Positions 8,584 to 16,346 of a stretch of 64,000 nt of DNA are shown here, one piece after another; position 1 is the stretch's first letter, and each line of letters opens with the position of its first letter. Position numbers and translations under genes: made by a program. Origin of the DNA: Pseudomonadota bacterium (GTDB lineage: Bacteria > Bdellovibrionota > UBA1018); assembly GCA_027485695.1 (NCBI GenBank), contig JAIXQO010000002.1, positions 749,212-813,211 of the forward strand, in the 5' to 3' direction. The notes under the pieces are model-generated. The model worked only from the letters and a program-made list of their open reading frames with translations. It made no database searches and was not told where the DNA came from.

Positions 8584-9000
8584 CTAAAGAGCCTTCGATC
8601 TCGGCTTACCCGTGCGAAGCATAGCTTCCCACGGCTCTTCCGGGCATATTCCAAGAGATTTCAACACAGATGCTACCCGAACGGTCATGAGGTCAAATTC
8701 TTCACCAGAAGAAACTCGATTGGCGTGCTCCAAAAACCAGCGCGTCGTCGTCATCAGATCCCAAAGAGCATCTCTGCCTTTGCGCTGAAGAGAGCGACTT
8801 TCCACACGTTTTAGTTGATTCACGATTTCCATGGCTAGCCGTGAGAACACCATTGCCTCGGTCTGCTGAATGTCTTCGCTCGAGGTTCTCACCTGGAGAA
8901 GGACATCGTAAATACCACTGAAGTCCAACTCGGGCGCGTTAAGCAGCTCCTCGGTCTTAGAAATCCAGTGAGATAGCTCGCTGAGATCTTCCTGATTCAT
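8584..9000 (-). CDS. Hypothetical helical protein
   Basis: 138 residues, acidic at the N-terminus (MNQEDLSELSHWISKTEELL), predicted mostly alpha-helical, with no signal peptide, membrane segment or recognisable motif. The start ATG at 9000 has AGGA immediately upstream. It lies divergent to the helicase gene, with 71 bases between the two starts, and upstream of the Cys-rich gene on the same strand. Codon use resembles the neighbours and the frame is open throughout, so I treat it as real. Function unknown. Confidence 0.65.
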   Translation of the reverse strand: MNQEDLSELSHWISKTEELLNAPELDFSGIYDVLLQVRTSSEDIQQTEAMVFSRLAMEIVNQLKRVESRSLQRKGRDALWDLMTTTRWFLEHANRVSSGEEFDLMTVRVASVLKSLGICPEEPWEAMLRTGKPRSKAL

Positions 9001-9071
9001 TCCTATGATTTTACTCTCAAAGTTCCGGCTTGTGGATAGAAGTTTTGTTCGTTATTTTCGCGACCTAGGTC

Positions 9072-11198
9072 ATGAACGACATCCTTTCCCGCTTAAACCC
9101 ACCGCAACAACGCGCAGTCCGCCATAAAAATGGCCCTCTTCTGATCCTCGCAGGCGCAGGAAGCGGAAAAACCACGACTATGGCGTCAAGAATCAGTTAC
9201 TTGATTGCCCAACATCATATCGCGGGAAGCAACATCCTCGGGCTCTCATTTACACGCAAAGCGGCAGAAGAACTCAAAGAACGGGTCGCCAAACAAGTTC
9301 GGAAAGTCAGCGGCGCCAAAGCTCTCAAAGGTCTGACGGTCACGACGTTCCACTCGCTCGCCGTTCGTATGCTCCGTCAATTCGCGCCCGCGATCGGATA
9401 CTCCACCGAATTCACGATCCTCGATGAGTCGGATCAACGAGAAATCATCACGTCGATTCTGAAGCACATCAAAATCGACGACCGGCGATTCGACATCGAC
9501 GTCATTCGTGCAGAAATCAGCTTGGCTAAAAACCGCTTCTTGAATCCCGATCAAGCCCGGGATTATTTCCTCGAGAAAAAGAAAATCCCCGAGGACTATG
9601 CCATCGCGACCGCTTCGGTATACGAGCACTATCAAGCGCGACTGAAAACACTGAACGCATTCGATTTCGATGACCTCCTTTATCGAGCGGTTGAGTTACT
9701 AGAAACCTCCGAAGAAGCGTCCAATCATTTCAATGCGCGTTTCCGTTACATCTTGGTCGACGAATACCAAGACACGAATCCTGCGCAGTTCAGGCTATTA
9801 GAAAATCTGACCAAGAGTTCCCACAACATCTGCGTCGTGGGCGACGACGATCAATCGATCTACGCTTGGCGAGGAGCCGAAGCGAGTCACATCCTCGAAT
9901 TCCAGAATCATTTCCCGGGCGCCGAGATCATCACGCTCGATCAGAACTACCGCTCGACGAAAGCGATCCTCGACGCCGCCAACGAAGTCATCGCCAAAAA
10001 TACCAAACGATACCCGAAAAAACTCTGGTCCGATCAAGGCGAAGGCGAGCCGATCAAAGAAGTCATCGTCGAAGAAGATCGCGCCGAAGCCGAGATGGTG
10101 GCCGAAGAAATCCTCCATCTCAAAAGCGATACGAATCTCAATTTTCGTTTCTGGGACTTCGCGATACTGTTTCGCTCCAATGCGCAGTCACGTCTGTTCG
10201 AAGAAGCGCTTCGCATGCGCAAGATGCCGTACAAGATCGTCGGCGGCATGTCGTTCCTCGAGCGAAAAGAAATCCGTGATTCGCTCGCCTATTTGAAATT
10301 ACTTCACAATCCGCATGACGATGCCTCGTTTCGCCGCGTGGTTAACTACCCGGCTCGGGGCTTGGGCAAAACCTCGCTCGACTACCTGAATACCGAGGCA
10401 CTCAACAGCGGCGAGTCTCTCATGCAGGTCTCGAAACGCGTTCAATCGATCGCAGCCATCCAACCCAAAGCACGCGAAACCCTCGAGCGATTCGCAAATT
10501 GGTTCGAGTCCGAACGTGAAAAATTCTCGCAGATACCATTCGATCTGGCTGTCTATTGCGATTACATCAAAAAATTCTACGCCGAGATCGGACTGAAGCA
10601 AGCGATCTTGGATGACAACGAGAATCCCGTTCAAGCCGAGAAGAAATGGGAGAACGTCGAGGAACTGGTCAACGCGTTCGGACAGCTCGAACTAGAAGAA
10701 GAGACCGAGAAAACCTCGCTCTCCGCCCTCACCGAATTCTTGAGCTTGATGATGCTCGACCCGGACCAAAAAGACGACGACAAGGATCAGATCAAAGACG
10801 AGATCACCCTCCTCTCTCTCCATGGATCCAAAGGTCTCGAATATCCCGTCGTATTCATGGTCGGAATGGAAGAAGGACTGCTCCCCCACCGCCGTACAAT
10901 CGAAGAAGGCGCAGAATTCGACGAGGAACGCCGTTTGGCTTACGTCGGAATTACGCGAGCGAAACGTAAACTCTACCTCACTCGTTGTGCGAATCGCATG
11001 CGCTACGGAAAAAAAGTGCCGAGATTGCCCTCTCGTTTTACCGAAGATATCCCCCTTACCCTCAAGATCATCCAAAACGAATCCGAGGAACTGCTCCCAC
11101 TTGCTGATGAAAAAGCGCGCGAAGAGCATGAGACCAAGGTCAAAGATTTTCTCTCCCAAATCCGGGCTCAGATCAGCAAGCCGGCCAGTAAACTCTAA
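9072..11198 (+). CDS. UvrD/PcrA/Rep-type superfamily I DNA helicase
   Basis: 3'-5' ATP-dependent DNA helicase of the repair/replication-restart type, 708 residues, full length. Motifs in order: Q-motif LNPPQQRAV, Walker A AGAGSGKT (27-34), motif II VDEYQDTN, motif III GDDDQSIYAWRGA, motif IV LDQNYRST, motif V LLSLHGSKGLEYPVVF and motif VI LAYVGITRAKRKL. Subfamily assignment among UvrD, PcrA and Rep cannot be settled by eye, so no symbol is given. The pseudouridine synthase gene starts 12 bases after the stop, so they are likely cotranscribed. Confidence 0.95.
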   Translation: MNDILSRLNPPQQRAVRHKNGPLLILAGAGSGKTTTMASRISYLIAQHHIAGSNILGLSFTRKAAEELKERVAKQVRKVSGAKALKGLTVTTFHSLAVRMLRQFAPAIGYSTEFTILDESDQREIITSILKHIKIDDRRFDIDVIRAEISLAKNRFLNPDQARDYFLEKKKIPEDYAIATASVYEHYQARLKTLNAFDFDDLLYRAVELLETSEEASNHFNARFRYILVDEYQDTNPAQFRLLENLTKSSHNICVVGDDDQSIYAWRGAEASHILEFQNHFPGAEIITLDQNYRSTKAILDAANEVIAKNTKRYPKKLWSDQGEGEPIKEVIVEEDRAEAEMVAEEILHLKSDTNLNFRFWDFAILFRSNAQSRLFEEALRMRKMPYKIVGGMSFLERKEIRDSLAYLKLLHNPHDDASFRRVVNYPARGLGKTSLDYLNTEALNSGESLMQVSKRVQSIAAIQPKARETLERFANWFESEREKFSQIPFDLAVYCDYIKKFYAEIGLKQAILDDNENPVQAEKKWENVEELVNAFGQLELEEETEKTSLSALTEFLSLMMLDPDQKDDDKDQIKDEITLLSLHGSKGLEYPVVFMVGMEEGLLPHRRTIEEGAEFDEERRLAYVGITRAKRKLYLTRCANRMRYGKKVPRLPSRFTEDIPLTLKIIQNESEELLPLADEKAREEHETKVKDFLSQIRAQISKPASKL

Positions 11199-11210
11199 CG
11201 GAGAGAATGC

Positions 11211-11954
11211 TTGGGGAAACCATTCAAGAAACGAGCGCCACTCGAACGCATCCTCTCCAAGCGCGGGATAGCCTCGCGAGAAATCGCTAAATCTTGGATC
11301 TTAGCCGGACGCATCCGCCTCGGATCCGTGGTTCTAACAGATCCTCTCAAGGAGTTTCCGATCGATCTCAAAGGTCTACTCTTGGATGACAAACCACTGG
11401 AATCCGCCCAGTTCCGGTTCATTGTCTATCACAAGAGAAAAGGCGAACTCGTCACCCGGTCCGACGAAAAAGGCCGCGAAACCGTTTTCGACTCCTTGCC
11501 CGAGGAGTTTCGTACGCTCCACGGCGTCGGGCGCCTCGATCAAAACACCACGGGGCTGCTTTTTCTGACGAACTCGACTGCATGGTCTTCCTGGTTAACT
11601 GCCCCTAAAAACGCGATTCCTCGTACTTACCTCGCGACCGTAGAAGGCGAATGGACGGACGAAAAAACCGATCTCGCTCGCGCCGGAATCACCGACGACG
11701 GAGAACTTCTCCGCGCGACCGGACTCGTCCCGGTTAAAACCAGCGGTCGCGAGAGTTTGCTCAAGGTGGAACTCCAGACCGGAAAAAATCGAGAGGTGCG
11801 CCGATTACTCGAACATCTCGGGCATCCAGTACGCAAGCTCAAGCGAATCGCGTATGGATCATTTGAGCTGGGAGAACTACCGCTCGGTCACTGGCGGGAA
11901 GTATCCCTTCAAGAACTTCGGGAGTTTTTCCCGCAGTCCGTGCACGTCACGTAG
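11211..11954 (+). CDS. RsuA/RluB-family pseudouridine synthase
   Basis: Modifies a uridine in rRNA. There is an N-terminal S4 RNA-binding domain (LERILSKRGIASREIAKSWI, then GRIRLGSVVLTDP), followed by the catalytic core with GVGRLDQNTTGLLFLT, where the Asp is the catalytic residue. TGKNREVRRLLEHLGHPV is the family's C-terminal motif. At 247 residues it fits the RsuA/RluB/RluE/RluF group; which site it modifies cannot be told. The start is TTG at 11211 preceded by GGAGAG at a good distance. The nearby ATG at 11207 is out of frame. Confidence 0.9.
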   Translation: MGKPFKKRAPLERILSKRGIASREIAKSWILAGRIRLGSVVLTDPLKEFPIDLKGLLLDDKPLESAQFRFIVYHKRKGELVTRSDEKGRETVFDSLPEEFRTLHGVGRLDQNTTGLLFLTNSTAWSSWLTAPKNAIPRTYLATVEGEWTDEKTDLARAGITDDGELLRATGLVPVKTSGRESLLKVELQTGKNREVRRLLEHLGHPVRKLKRIAYGSFELGELPLGHWREVSLQELREFFPQSVHVT

Positions 11955-11967
11955 ATGCAAGTCATGA

Positions 11968-12408
11968 TCAGTGGTAGCGAACCGTGCAATCCATCAGGTA
12001 GTCTTGTCCAGCCTTTGCTTTCAGACGCGATAGCCCACGCTCGGAACTCGACAAATCTAACTCCAGGCCACGAACGTTTCTCAAATCAGACATAGGCTCA
12101 AGCTTGCCGAGCCAGGTATCGTTACCGTCTACCGACGTTCCGGAAAACTCGACGTCTTTTAGGACCTCCATTTTCAAGTAGCCATAGCCGACATATGTTC
12201 GAAGCTCGCTGAATTGAACCGAGACCACGGGGTCGGCAGTCTCTGTATTCGTTACTCTGATCGTCCCGATCGCGTCTGCGATCCATGAAAAATAATGCCC
12301 GGCGCTGCTATCCCAACTCTTCACACAGAGCAAGTCACCGGACCAGCCTTCGGCATGTGCAGAGGATCCAAGAAAAACAGTAATAACAGCAAGCAGCAAA
12401 TGTTTCAT
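11968..12408 (-). CDS. Small secreted protein, unknown function
   Basis: 146 residues beginning with a clear Sec signal peptide (MKHLLLAVITVFLGSSAHAE). The mature part is about 125 residues, beta-rich by composition, with two cysteines (LLCVKSW near the start, MDCTVRYH at the end) that could pair. No family recognised. It is convergent with the pseudouridine synthase and divergent from the next secreted gene across about 185 AT-rich bases that probably hold both promoters. Same size class and style as the 12594 gene, but no sequence similarity is obvious. Confidence 0.65.
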   Translation of the reverse strand: MKHLLLAVITVFLGSSAHAEGWSGDLLCVKSWDSSAGHYFSWIADAIGTIRVTNTETADPVVSVQFSELRTYVGYGYLKMEVLKDVEFSGTSVDGNDTWLGKLEPMSDLRNVRGLELDLSSSERGLSRLKAKAGQDYLMDCTVRYH

Positions 12409-12593
12409 GAGACTGGCCTTTCTAAATAATATCTATAAAACATAACCTAACACCACTGGCGAATTGCGCGAGAGTTCAGTTCGCAAATCGTATAAGTCTG
12501 CAGAGTAGAACCTCTCTAAATGAAACATTGAATCGCGGTTTTTCAGGAAAATTCCAAACCCAGGAATGATCAGCTTCCGCTAGGTTATTGCGA

Positions 12594-13055
12594 ATGAAAT
12601 TCATCGCCTTCGTCGCTGGGATCTTCTGTGCTCATTTTGCGTTTGGCGCCCAATCGCCTCGATGCATCTCTTACTACCGAGAAATCGAGCTCCATTCGGT
12701 GAAAGAAAATCCTGGCCGATTTTATGTGATTCATAAGGCTTCAGACGGTTGGGGAAAGCCGACCGAAAAAACATACTTCGTGAAATCCATTTCAAAAACG
12801 GCTTGGTTCGCGAAAAATCGATACCGAACGAAAGAATGGGATCCTGCTCGTGATTCGCGAGTATCCAATAGTCTGATCGTCGATCTAGCAACCAATGACG
12901 ATCACAAAACGTATCAGATTCTCGTGCGCCCACTCCAATCCAGGGCACTCCATGGCAAGGATGAAGCATGGATGAGCGGTCATGATATTGTAGACGCCGT
13001 ATTTTTTCAGTGCGACGCCGATTTCTTTTCCGAGCTCAATCGATATGCGCTCTAA
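12594..13055 (+). CDS. Small secreted protein, unknown function
   Basis: About 153 residues. The track begins at a TTG (12588); the ATG two codons later gives a better signal peptide (MKFIAFVAGIFCAHFAFGAQ) and has TAGG about 8 bases upstream, so I use 12594. The mature protein is basic, beta-rich and has cysteines near both ends (SPRCISYY, FFQCDAD). No known domain is visible. It ends convergently, base to base, with the small membrane protein of the feo operon. Confidence 0.65.
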   Translation: MKFIAFVAGIFCAHFAFGAQSPRCISYYREIELHSVKENPGRFYVIHKASDGWGKPTEKTYFVKSISKTAWFAKNRYRTKEWDPARDSRVSNSLIVDLATNDDHKTYQILVRPLQSRALHGKDEAWMSGHDIVDAVFFQCDADFFSELNRYAL

Positions 13056-13241
13056 TCAATGGCAATCCGGGCGTTTGCTACGAGTCTGAAACAGTTCTCG
13101 CAATCGAAATGCCCATTTTACCTGACCGCGCTTGAGCAACCACTCTGAACCGATCTTGGCAACCGCCAGATGAAGTCTAGAATGCTTGAGAAGATGAAGT
13201 CCCGCTCCGACGACGATCAGATAAACGACGATTTCTTGCAT
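13056..13241 (-). CDS. Small single-helix protein downstream of feoB
   Basis: 61 residues: an N-terminal hydrophobic segment (VVYLIVVGAGLHLL) and a basic tail ending RPDCH. It starts 4 bases after the feoB stop, so it is almost certainly translated from the feo mRNA. Its place in the operon is that of FeoC or FeoB-associated proteins, but the sequence is not a recognisable winged-helix FeoC and lacks the Cys-rich end of the FeoB-associated family. I suggest an accessory membrane peptide of the iron transporter, from position only. Confidence 0.6.
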   Translation of the reverse strand: MQEIVVYLIVVGAGLHLLKHSRLHLAVAKIGSEWLLKRGQVKWAFRLRELFQTRSKRPDCH

Positions 13242-13245
13242 AGAA

Positions 13246-15108
13246 TCATCCTCCGCCTAGCGCGATAGTCACTCGGTAAACGACGAACGAAAGCAAATAA
13301 GCGAGCGCCGTCATGTAGACCAGCATGAACAGTGCCCATTTCCAGGAGTTCGTCTCACGTCGAACCACCGCCAAAGTCGATAGACACTGCGGAGCCAAGA
13401 TGTACCAAGCGAGCAGACTGAGGCCGGTCGCAAGACTCCAGTTCTTGGCCAGGGTATCGCCCAGAGATTGAGCGGTCGCTTCTTCGTCTTTGCCCTCGAC
13501 CGCGTAGACGGTCGCAAGGGCACTAACCATCACTTCGCGGGCCGCAAATCCTGGGATAAATGCGATCCCCACCCGCCAATCGAAACCAATTGGTTGAATG
13601 AGTGGTTCGATCGCGTGCCCAATTTTTCCAGCGTAGCTGTAGTCAATCGCAGGTTGAGTCGCGTTCACGGGCGCTTTTGGATAGCTCGACAGAAACCACA
13701 AGATCACGGTGATCGACAAAATCACTGTGCCCGCACGCTTAATGAATAGGCCCGCGCGTTCACGCAAGCCCAGGAGCACGCTTTTCCAGCTCGGGATCTT
13801 ATAGGTCGGGAGTTCGAGAAGCAGGATCGGTTTTTCGCCTTTGAACAAGGTGCGCTTGAATACATAGGCGACCGCTAGCGCGGTAACGACTGCAAATACA
13901 TACAGGCTGAGGAGGACCAAACCTTGAAGCCCCAAACCTAGGAAAACCGATTTGTTCGGAATAAACGCCGCGATTAAGAGCGAGTAGACCGGCAGACGTG
14001 CCGAGCAGGTCATGAGAGGAGCAACCAAGATCGTCGTCAAACGATCCCGACGGTTCTCAATGGTCCGCGTCGCCATCACTCCGGGAATCGCGCATGCAAA
14101 AGACGAGAGCAGCGGGATGAACGCGCGCCCGTGGAGACCGACCGATCCCATCACCCGGTCCATCAGAAACGCCGCTCGAGCCATGTAACCGGAATCCTCG
14201 AGCAGAAGTACGAATAGGAAAAGAAGAATGATCTGAGGCAAGAAAACAACGACACCCCCAACACCAGCGATGATGCCGTCGACGACGAGACTCTTGAGTA
14301 CGCCGTCTCCGAGGAACAAGCCTACTTGAGTTCCGAGCCAGGCGACTCCTCCTTCGATCCACTCAGTCGGAGTCGCCGACCAGGTAAACACCGCTTGGAA
14401 AACGAGCGCGAGAACGACCAGGAGAACAAGCGAACCCCAAAAGGGATGCAAAACGATGTGGTCGATTTTTTCCGAGATGACCGATCTGGCGACTTGTTTT
14501 TGAATCGACGCTTTGAGGATCGTATCCACGCGCTTGAATCGCGCATGAACGTCTTTGGCCTCCTCGGAAAAATCGTGAGGGATGAATGTCGATCGGTCGA
14601 CTTGGGAAAGCATTTCCAGTGATCGTTCGATCAAATCTTCGCGACCCTGACCGTCTACGGCCACCGTCGGAATCACTTTCATGCCGAGTTCGCGCTCCAG
14701 AGCCTTGAGATCTAATTTGAGTCCACGTTTTTCGGCGAGATCCATCATGTTCAGCGCAAGAACGATGGGTTTCTTGAGCTGCGTGAGCTCGATGACGAAA
14801 CCGAGACTCCGCTCCAGGTTCGTGGCATCCGCGACAGCGACGATCGCTTGCGGAGCTTCTTCGCCCGCAAGCTTGCCGAAGAGCACGTCGTGAGTGACCT
14901 CCTCATCCGGCGTTCGCGGCGAGAGACTATAAGTACCCGGAAGGTCGAGCACACGAATGGACCCGCGGTTGTCGAGATTCGCCACGCCTTCCTTGCGTTC
15001 AACGGTGACACCGGGATAGTTTCCGACTTTTTGGCGGCCGCCGGTCATTGCGTTGAAAAGTGCTGTTTTTCCGCAGTTCGGATTACCAGCCAGTGCGACT
15101 AAACTCAT
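13246..15108 (-). CDS. feoB: Ferrous iron transporter FeoB
   Basis: Inner-membrane Fe(II) transporter with a cytosolic GTPase domain. G1 is GNPNCGKTALFN, G3 is DLPGTYSL and G4 is NMMD. The membrane part has the two Gate (nucleoside-recognition-like) regions, including GRAFIPLLSSFACAIPGVMATRT and ERAGLFIKRAGTVIL. The track starts at 15126, but the ATG at 15108 overlaps the feoA stop as ATGA and has GAGGTGGAG just upstream, giving 620 residues that start MSLVALAGNPNCGKT. I use that start. Translational coupling in the order arsR, feoA, feoB, small protein is evident. Confidence 0.97.
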   Translation of the reverse strand: MSLVALAGNPNCGKTALFNAMTGGRQKVGNYPGVTVERKEGVANLDNRGSIRVLDLPGTYSLSPRTPDEEVTHDVLFGKLAGEEAPQAIVAVADATNLERSLGFVIELTQLKKPIVLALNMMDLAEKRGLKLDLKALERELGMKVIPTVAVDGQGREDLIERSLEMLSQVDRSTFIPHDFSEEAKDVHARFKRVDTILKASIQKQVARSVISEKIDHIVLHPFWGSLVLLVVLALVFQAVFTWSATPTEWIEGGVAWLGTQVGLFLGDGVLKSLVVDGIIAGVGGVVVFLPQIILLFLFVLLLEDSGYMARAAFLMDRVMGSVGLHGRAFIPLLSSFACAIPGVMATRTIENRRDRLTTILVAPLMTCSARLPVYSLLIAAFIPNKSVFLGLGLQGLVLLSLYVFAVVTALAVAYVFKRTLFKGEKPILLLELPTYKIPSWKSVLLGLRERAGLFIKRAGTVILSITVILWFLSSYPKAPVNATQPAIDYSYAGKIGHAIEPLIQPIGFDWRVGIAFIPGFAAREVMVSALATVYAVEGKDEEATAQSLGDTLAKNWSLATGLSLLAWYILAPQCLSTLAVVRRETNSWKWALFMLVYMTALAYLLSFVVYRVTIALGGG

Positions 15109-15329
15109 GACTCCACCTCGATCCAATTTGCTTCGTTCCTACGAAGCGCTACGAGTGATCCACGCACACGTACGGCAATCGGGTCGCTACCCCAAGGGGC
15201 TTCGAACAGAACTTCGACCAGTGAACCTTCGACGAATCCCATCTCGAGCAATCGAGTTTGCAACGCTTCAGGACCGCTCGTCCGAATGATTTTCGCGGCA
15301 GAACCGCATTTCATCTCACCTAGCTTCAT
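15105..15329 (-). CDS. feoA: Ferrous iron transport protein FeoA
   Basis: 74-residue SH3-like FeoA, the small cytosolic partner of FeoB. Family features are visible: the opening MKLGEMKCGSAAKIIR, the central LLEMGFVEGSLVEVLFEAPW (usual RLxxMGLxxGxxVxVxxxAP) and the end RVRGSLVALRRNEANWIEV. Its start codon overlaps the arsR stop, and its stop overlaps the feoB start, both as ATGA, so its dose is tied to both neighbours. Confidence 0.95.
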   Translation of the reverse strand: MKLGEMKCGSAAKIIRTSGPEALQTRLLEMGFVEGSLVEVLFEAPWGSDPIAVRVRGSLVALRRNEANWIEVES

Positions 15330-15682
15330 GACATCAAATCCTCGACATGATCGATTCCTTCTCTCAAGAGCGAATCGATGTGTTGATCATCCAAACGATA
15401 ATACGATGTGCGTCCGTCCTTGCGGACCTGCACCAATCTCAAATTTCGAAGCGTCCGCAGATGATGACTGACTGCGGGTTGGCTCATTTCAAGAAGCTCA
15501 GCGATATCACTCACGCAGAGCTCACCTTTGGAAAGTGCCCAGACGATTTGCACTCGCGACGAGTCGCCCAATGCCTGAAAGGTTTCAGCAAGAAGCAGGA
15601 ACGTTTTCTTGGATCTGAGCCCTGACGCTCGATCGTCGGCCCGGACAGAATTGAGGGATGGGAAAGAAACCAACTTCGACAT
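15326..15682 (-). CDS. ArsR/SmtB-family metalloregulator leading the feo operon
   Basis: 118-residue winged-helix repressor. The recognition helix region is SQPAVSHHLRTLRNLRLVQV, followed by the wing RKDGRTSYYRL. The helix-3 site reads ELCVSD (the CadC/ArsR metal box is ELCVCD, so one Cys is replaced). The C-terminal helix reads D-Q-H-x10-H-x2-D, close to the alpha-5 site D-x-H-x10-H-x2-(E/H) of SmtB/CzrA sensors for Zn, Co or Ni. A metal-responsive alpha-5 sensor is therefore likely; iron sensing is inferred only from the operon. The start codon lies inside a palindrome, with a promoter directly upstream, so autoregulation is expected. The leader would be only a few bases. Confidence 0.88.
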   Translation of the reverse strand: MSKLVSFPSLNSVRADDRASGLRSKKTFLLLAETFQALGDSSRVQIVWALSKGELCVSDIAELLEMSQPAVSHHLRTLRNLRLVQVRKDGRTSYYRLDDQHIDSLLREGIDHVEDLMS

Positions 15683-15700
15683 ATAAGTATATGCTTATAT
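15681..15700. promoter_or_regulatory. Palindromic operator overlapping the arsR start
   Basis: ATATAAG and CTTATAT are perfect 7-base arms around 6 bases. This AT-rich palindrome covers the -10 hexamer and the first base pair of the ATG. Size, composition and place fit an ArsR/SmtB-type operator for autorepression. Confidence 0.6.
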
Positions 15701-15721
15701 ATGGATATGAATACCAGTCAA
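15694..15721 (-). promoter_or_regulatory. Candidate promoter of the arsR-feoAB operon
   Basis: On the minus strand, TTGACT (15716-15721) and TATAAG (15694-15699) are separated by 16 bases. The predicted transcript would start only about 4-6 bases before the ATG, and no Shine-Dalgarno sequence is present, implying a near-leaderless message. Confidence 0.5.
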
Positions 15722-15821
15722 AGGGATTTTGGGCTGAAATGGCGGTCATTTAAGTTACTTGAATGAGACGGACCGCATGAGCCCCGATTTTTAGAGGATG
15801 AGTGGTAGCCAGGTCAATTAA

Positions 15822-15846
15822 AATGATAATGAATCGCATTTTCATT
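15822..15846. promoter_or_regulatory. Fur-box-like inverted repeat upstream of the feo operon
   Basis: AATGATAATG, 5 bases, CATTTTCATT: 10-base arms with one mismatch, closely resembling GATAATGATAATCATTATC-type Fur boxes. It lies about 140 bases upstream of arsR, beside a second promoter-like pair on the minus strand (TTGACC, 16 bases, TCTAAA). Fur control of a ferrous iron operon is expected biology, but no fur gene is visible here. Confidence 0.5.
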
Positions 15847-15905
15847 GAGTACCCTGCCTCATCCACCAGGCGCCTAGGCAGGACTACAGTTCAGAATGCC
15901 TCTCA

Positions 15906-16346
15906 TCACCTCTGATTGACCGCCAAACAGAGCGGTCGAATCAAACGGGCCATCAATTGATGTTCTACATTTCGAAGTTCAGGACCTTTGTTCTGGGGGT
16001 CCTCCAGTGCACGCAAGGTTTTTAGCGCATCTTCACAATCTCGGGCTTTTTTAAGCTTCCGGATATCCACCCACTCGAATGCCTCCAGTAGTGCCAAATC
16101 ACCATTCGCACATTCAGCCTCGCCCGCTTCGATCCCCGCTTTCAGGTATAGAGACTCCTGATCTCGGAGTAACGTCCTGAGTTTCAACAAACGATTTCGA
16201 TATAAAGCGCGAGATTCCATCGAGCCTTTGGCTTCGGCTTCCTTGATTTGCGCGGCAACTTCGGATGAATAACTCCCCAATCCCTCCACTGGATCGGCAT
16301 TCACGAACCTGAGGAATAAAAACGACCAAAAAACGCCTAAAAGCAT
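15906..16346 (-). CDS. Small exported helical protein, unknown function
   Basis: 146 residues. An N-terminal hydrophobic stretch (MLLGVFWSFLFLRFVNA) looks like a signal peptide. The rest is charged and helical, with possible coiled-coil segments and two cysteines (AECANGD, ARDCEDA) plus one near the end. No family recognised. It overlaps the end of the lytic transglycosylase gene by 10 bases, so it is translationally coupled to that cell-wall enzyme and may serve it; this is inferred from context only. Confidence 0.6.
   Translation of the reverse strand: MLLGVFWSFLFLRFVNADPVEGLGSYSSEVAAQIKEAEAKGSMESRALYRNRLLKLRTLLRDQESLYLKAGIEAGEAECANGDLALLEAFEWVDIRKLKKARDCEDALKTLRALEDPQNKGPELRNVEHQLMARLIRPLCLAVNQR

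Noticed and set aside
15853-15882. Hairpin CCTGCCT/AGGCAGG as a terminator
   Set aside because: No T-run follows on either strand; it may be chance or part of the feo upstream region.
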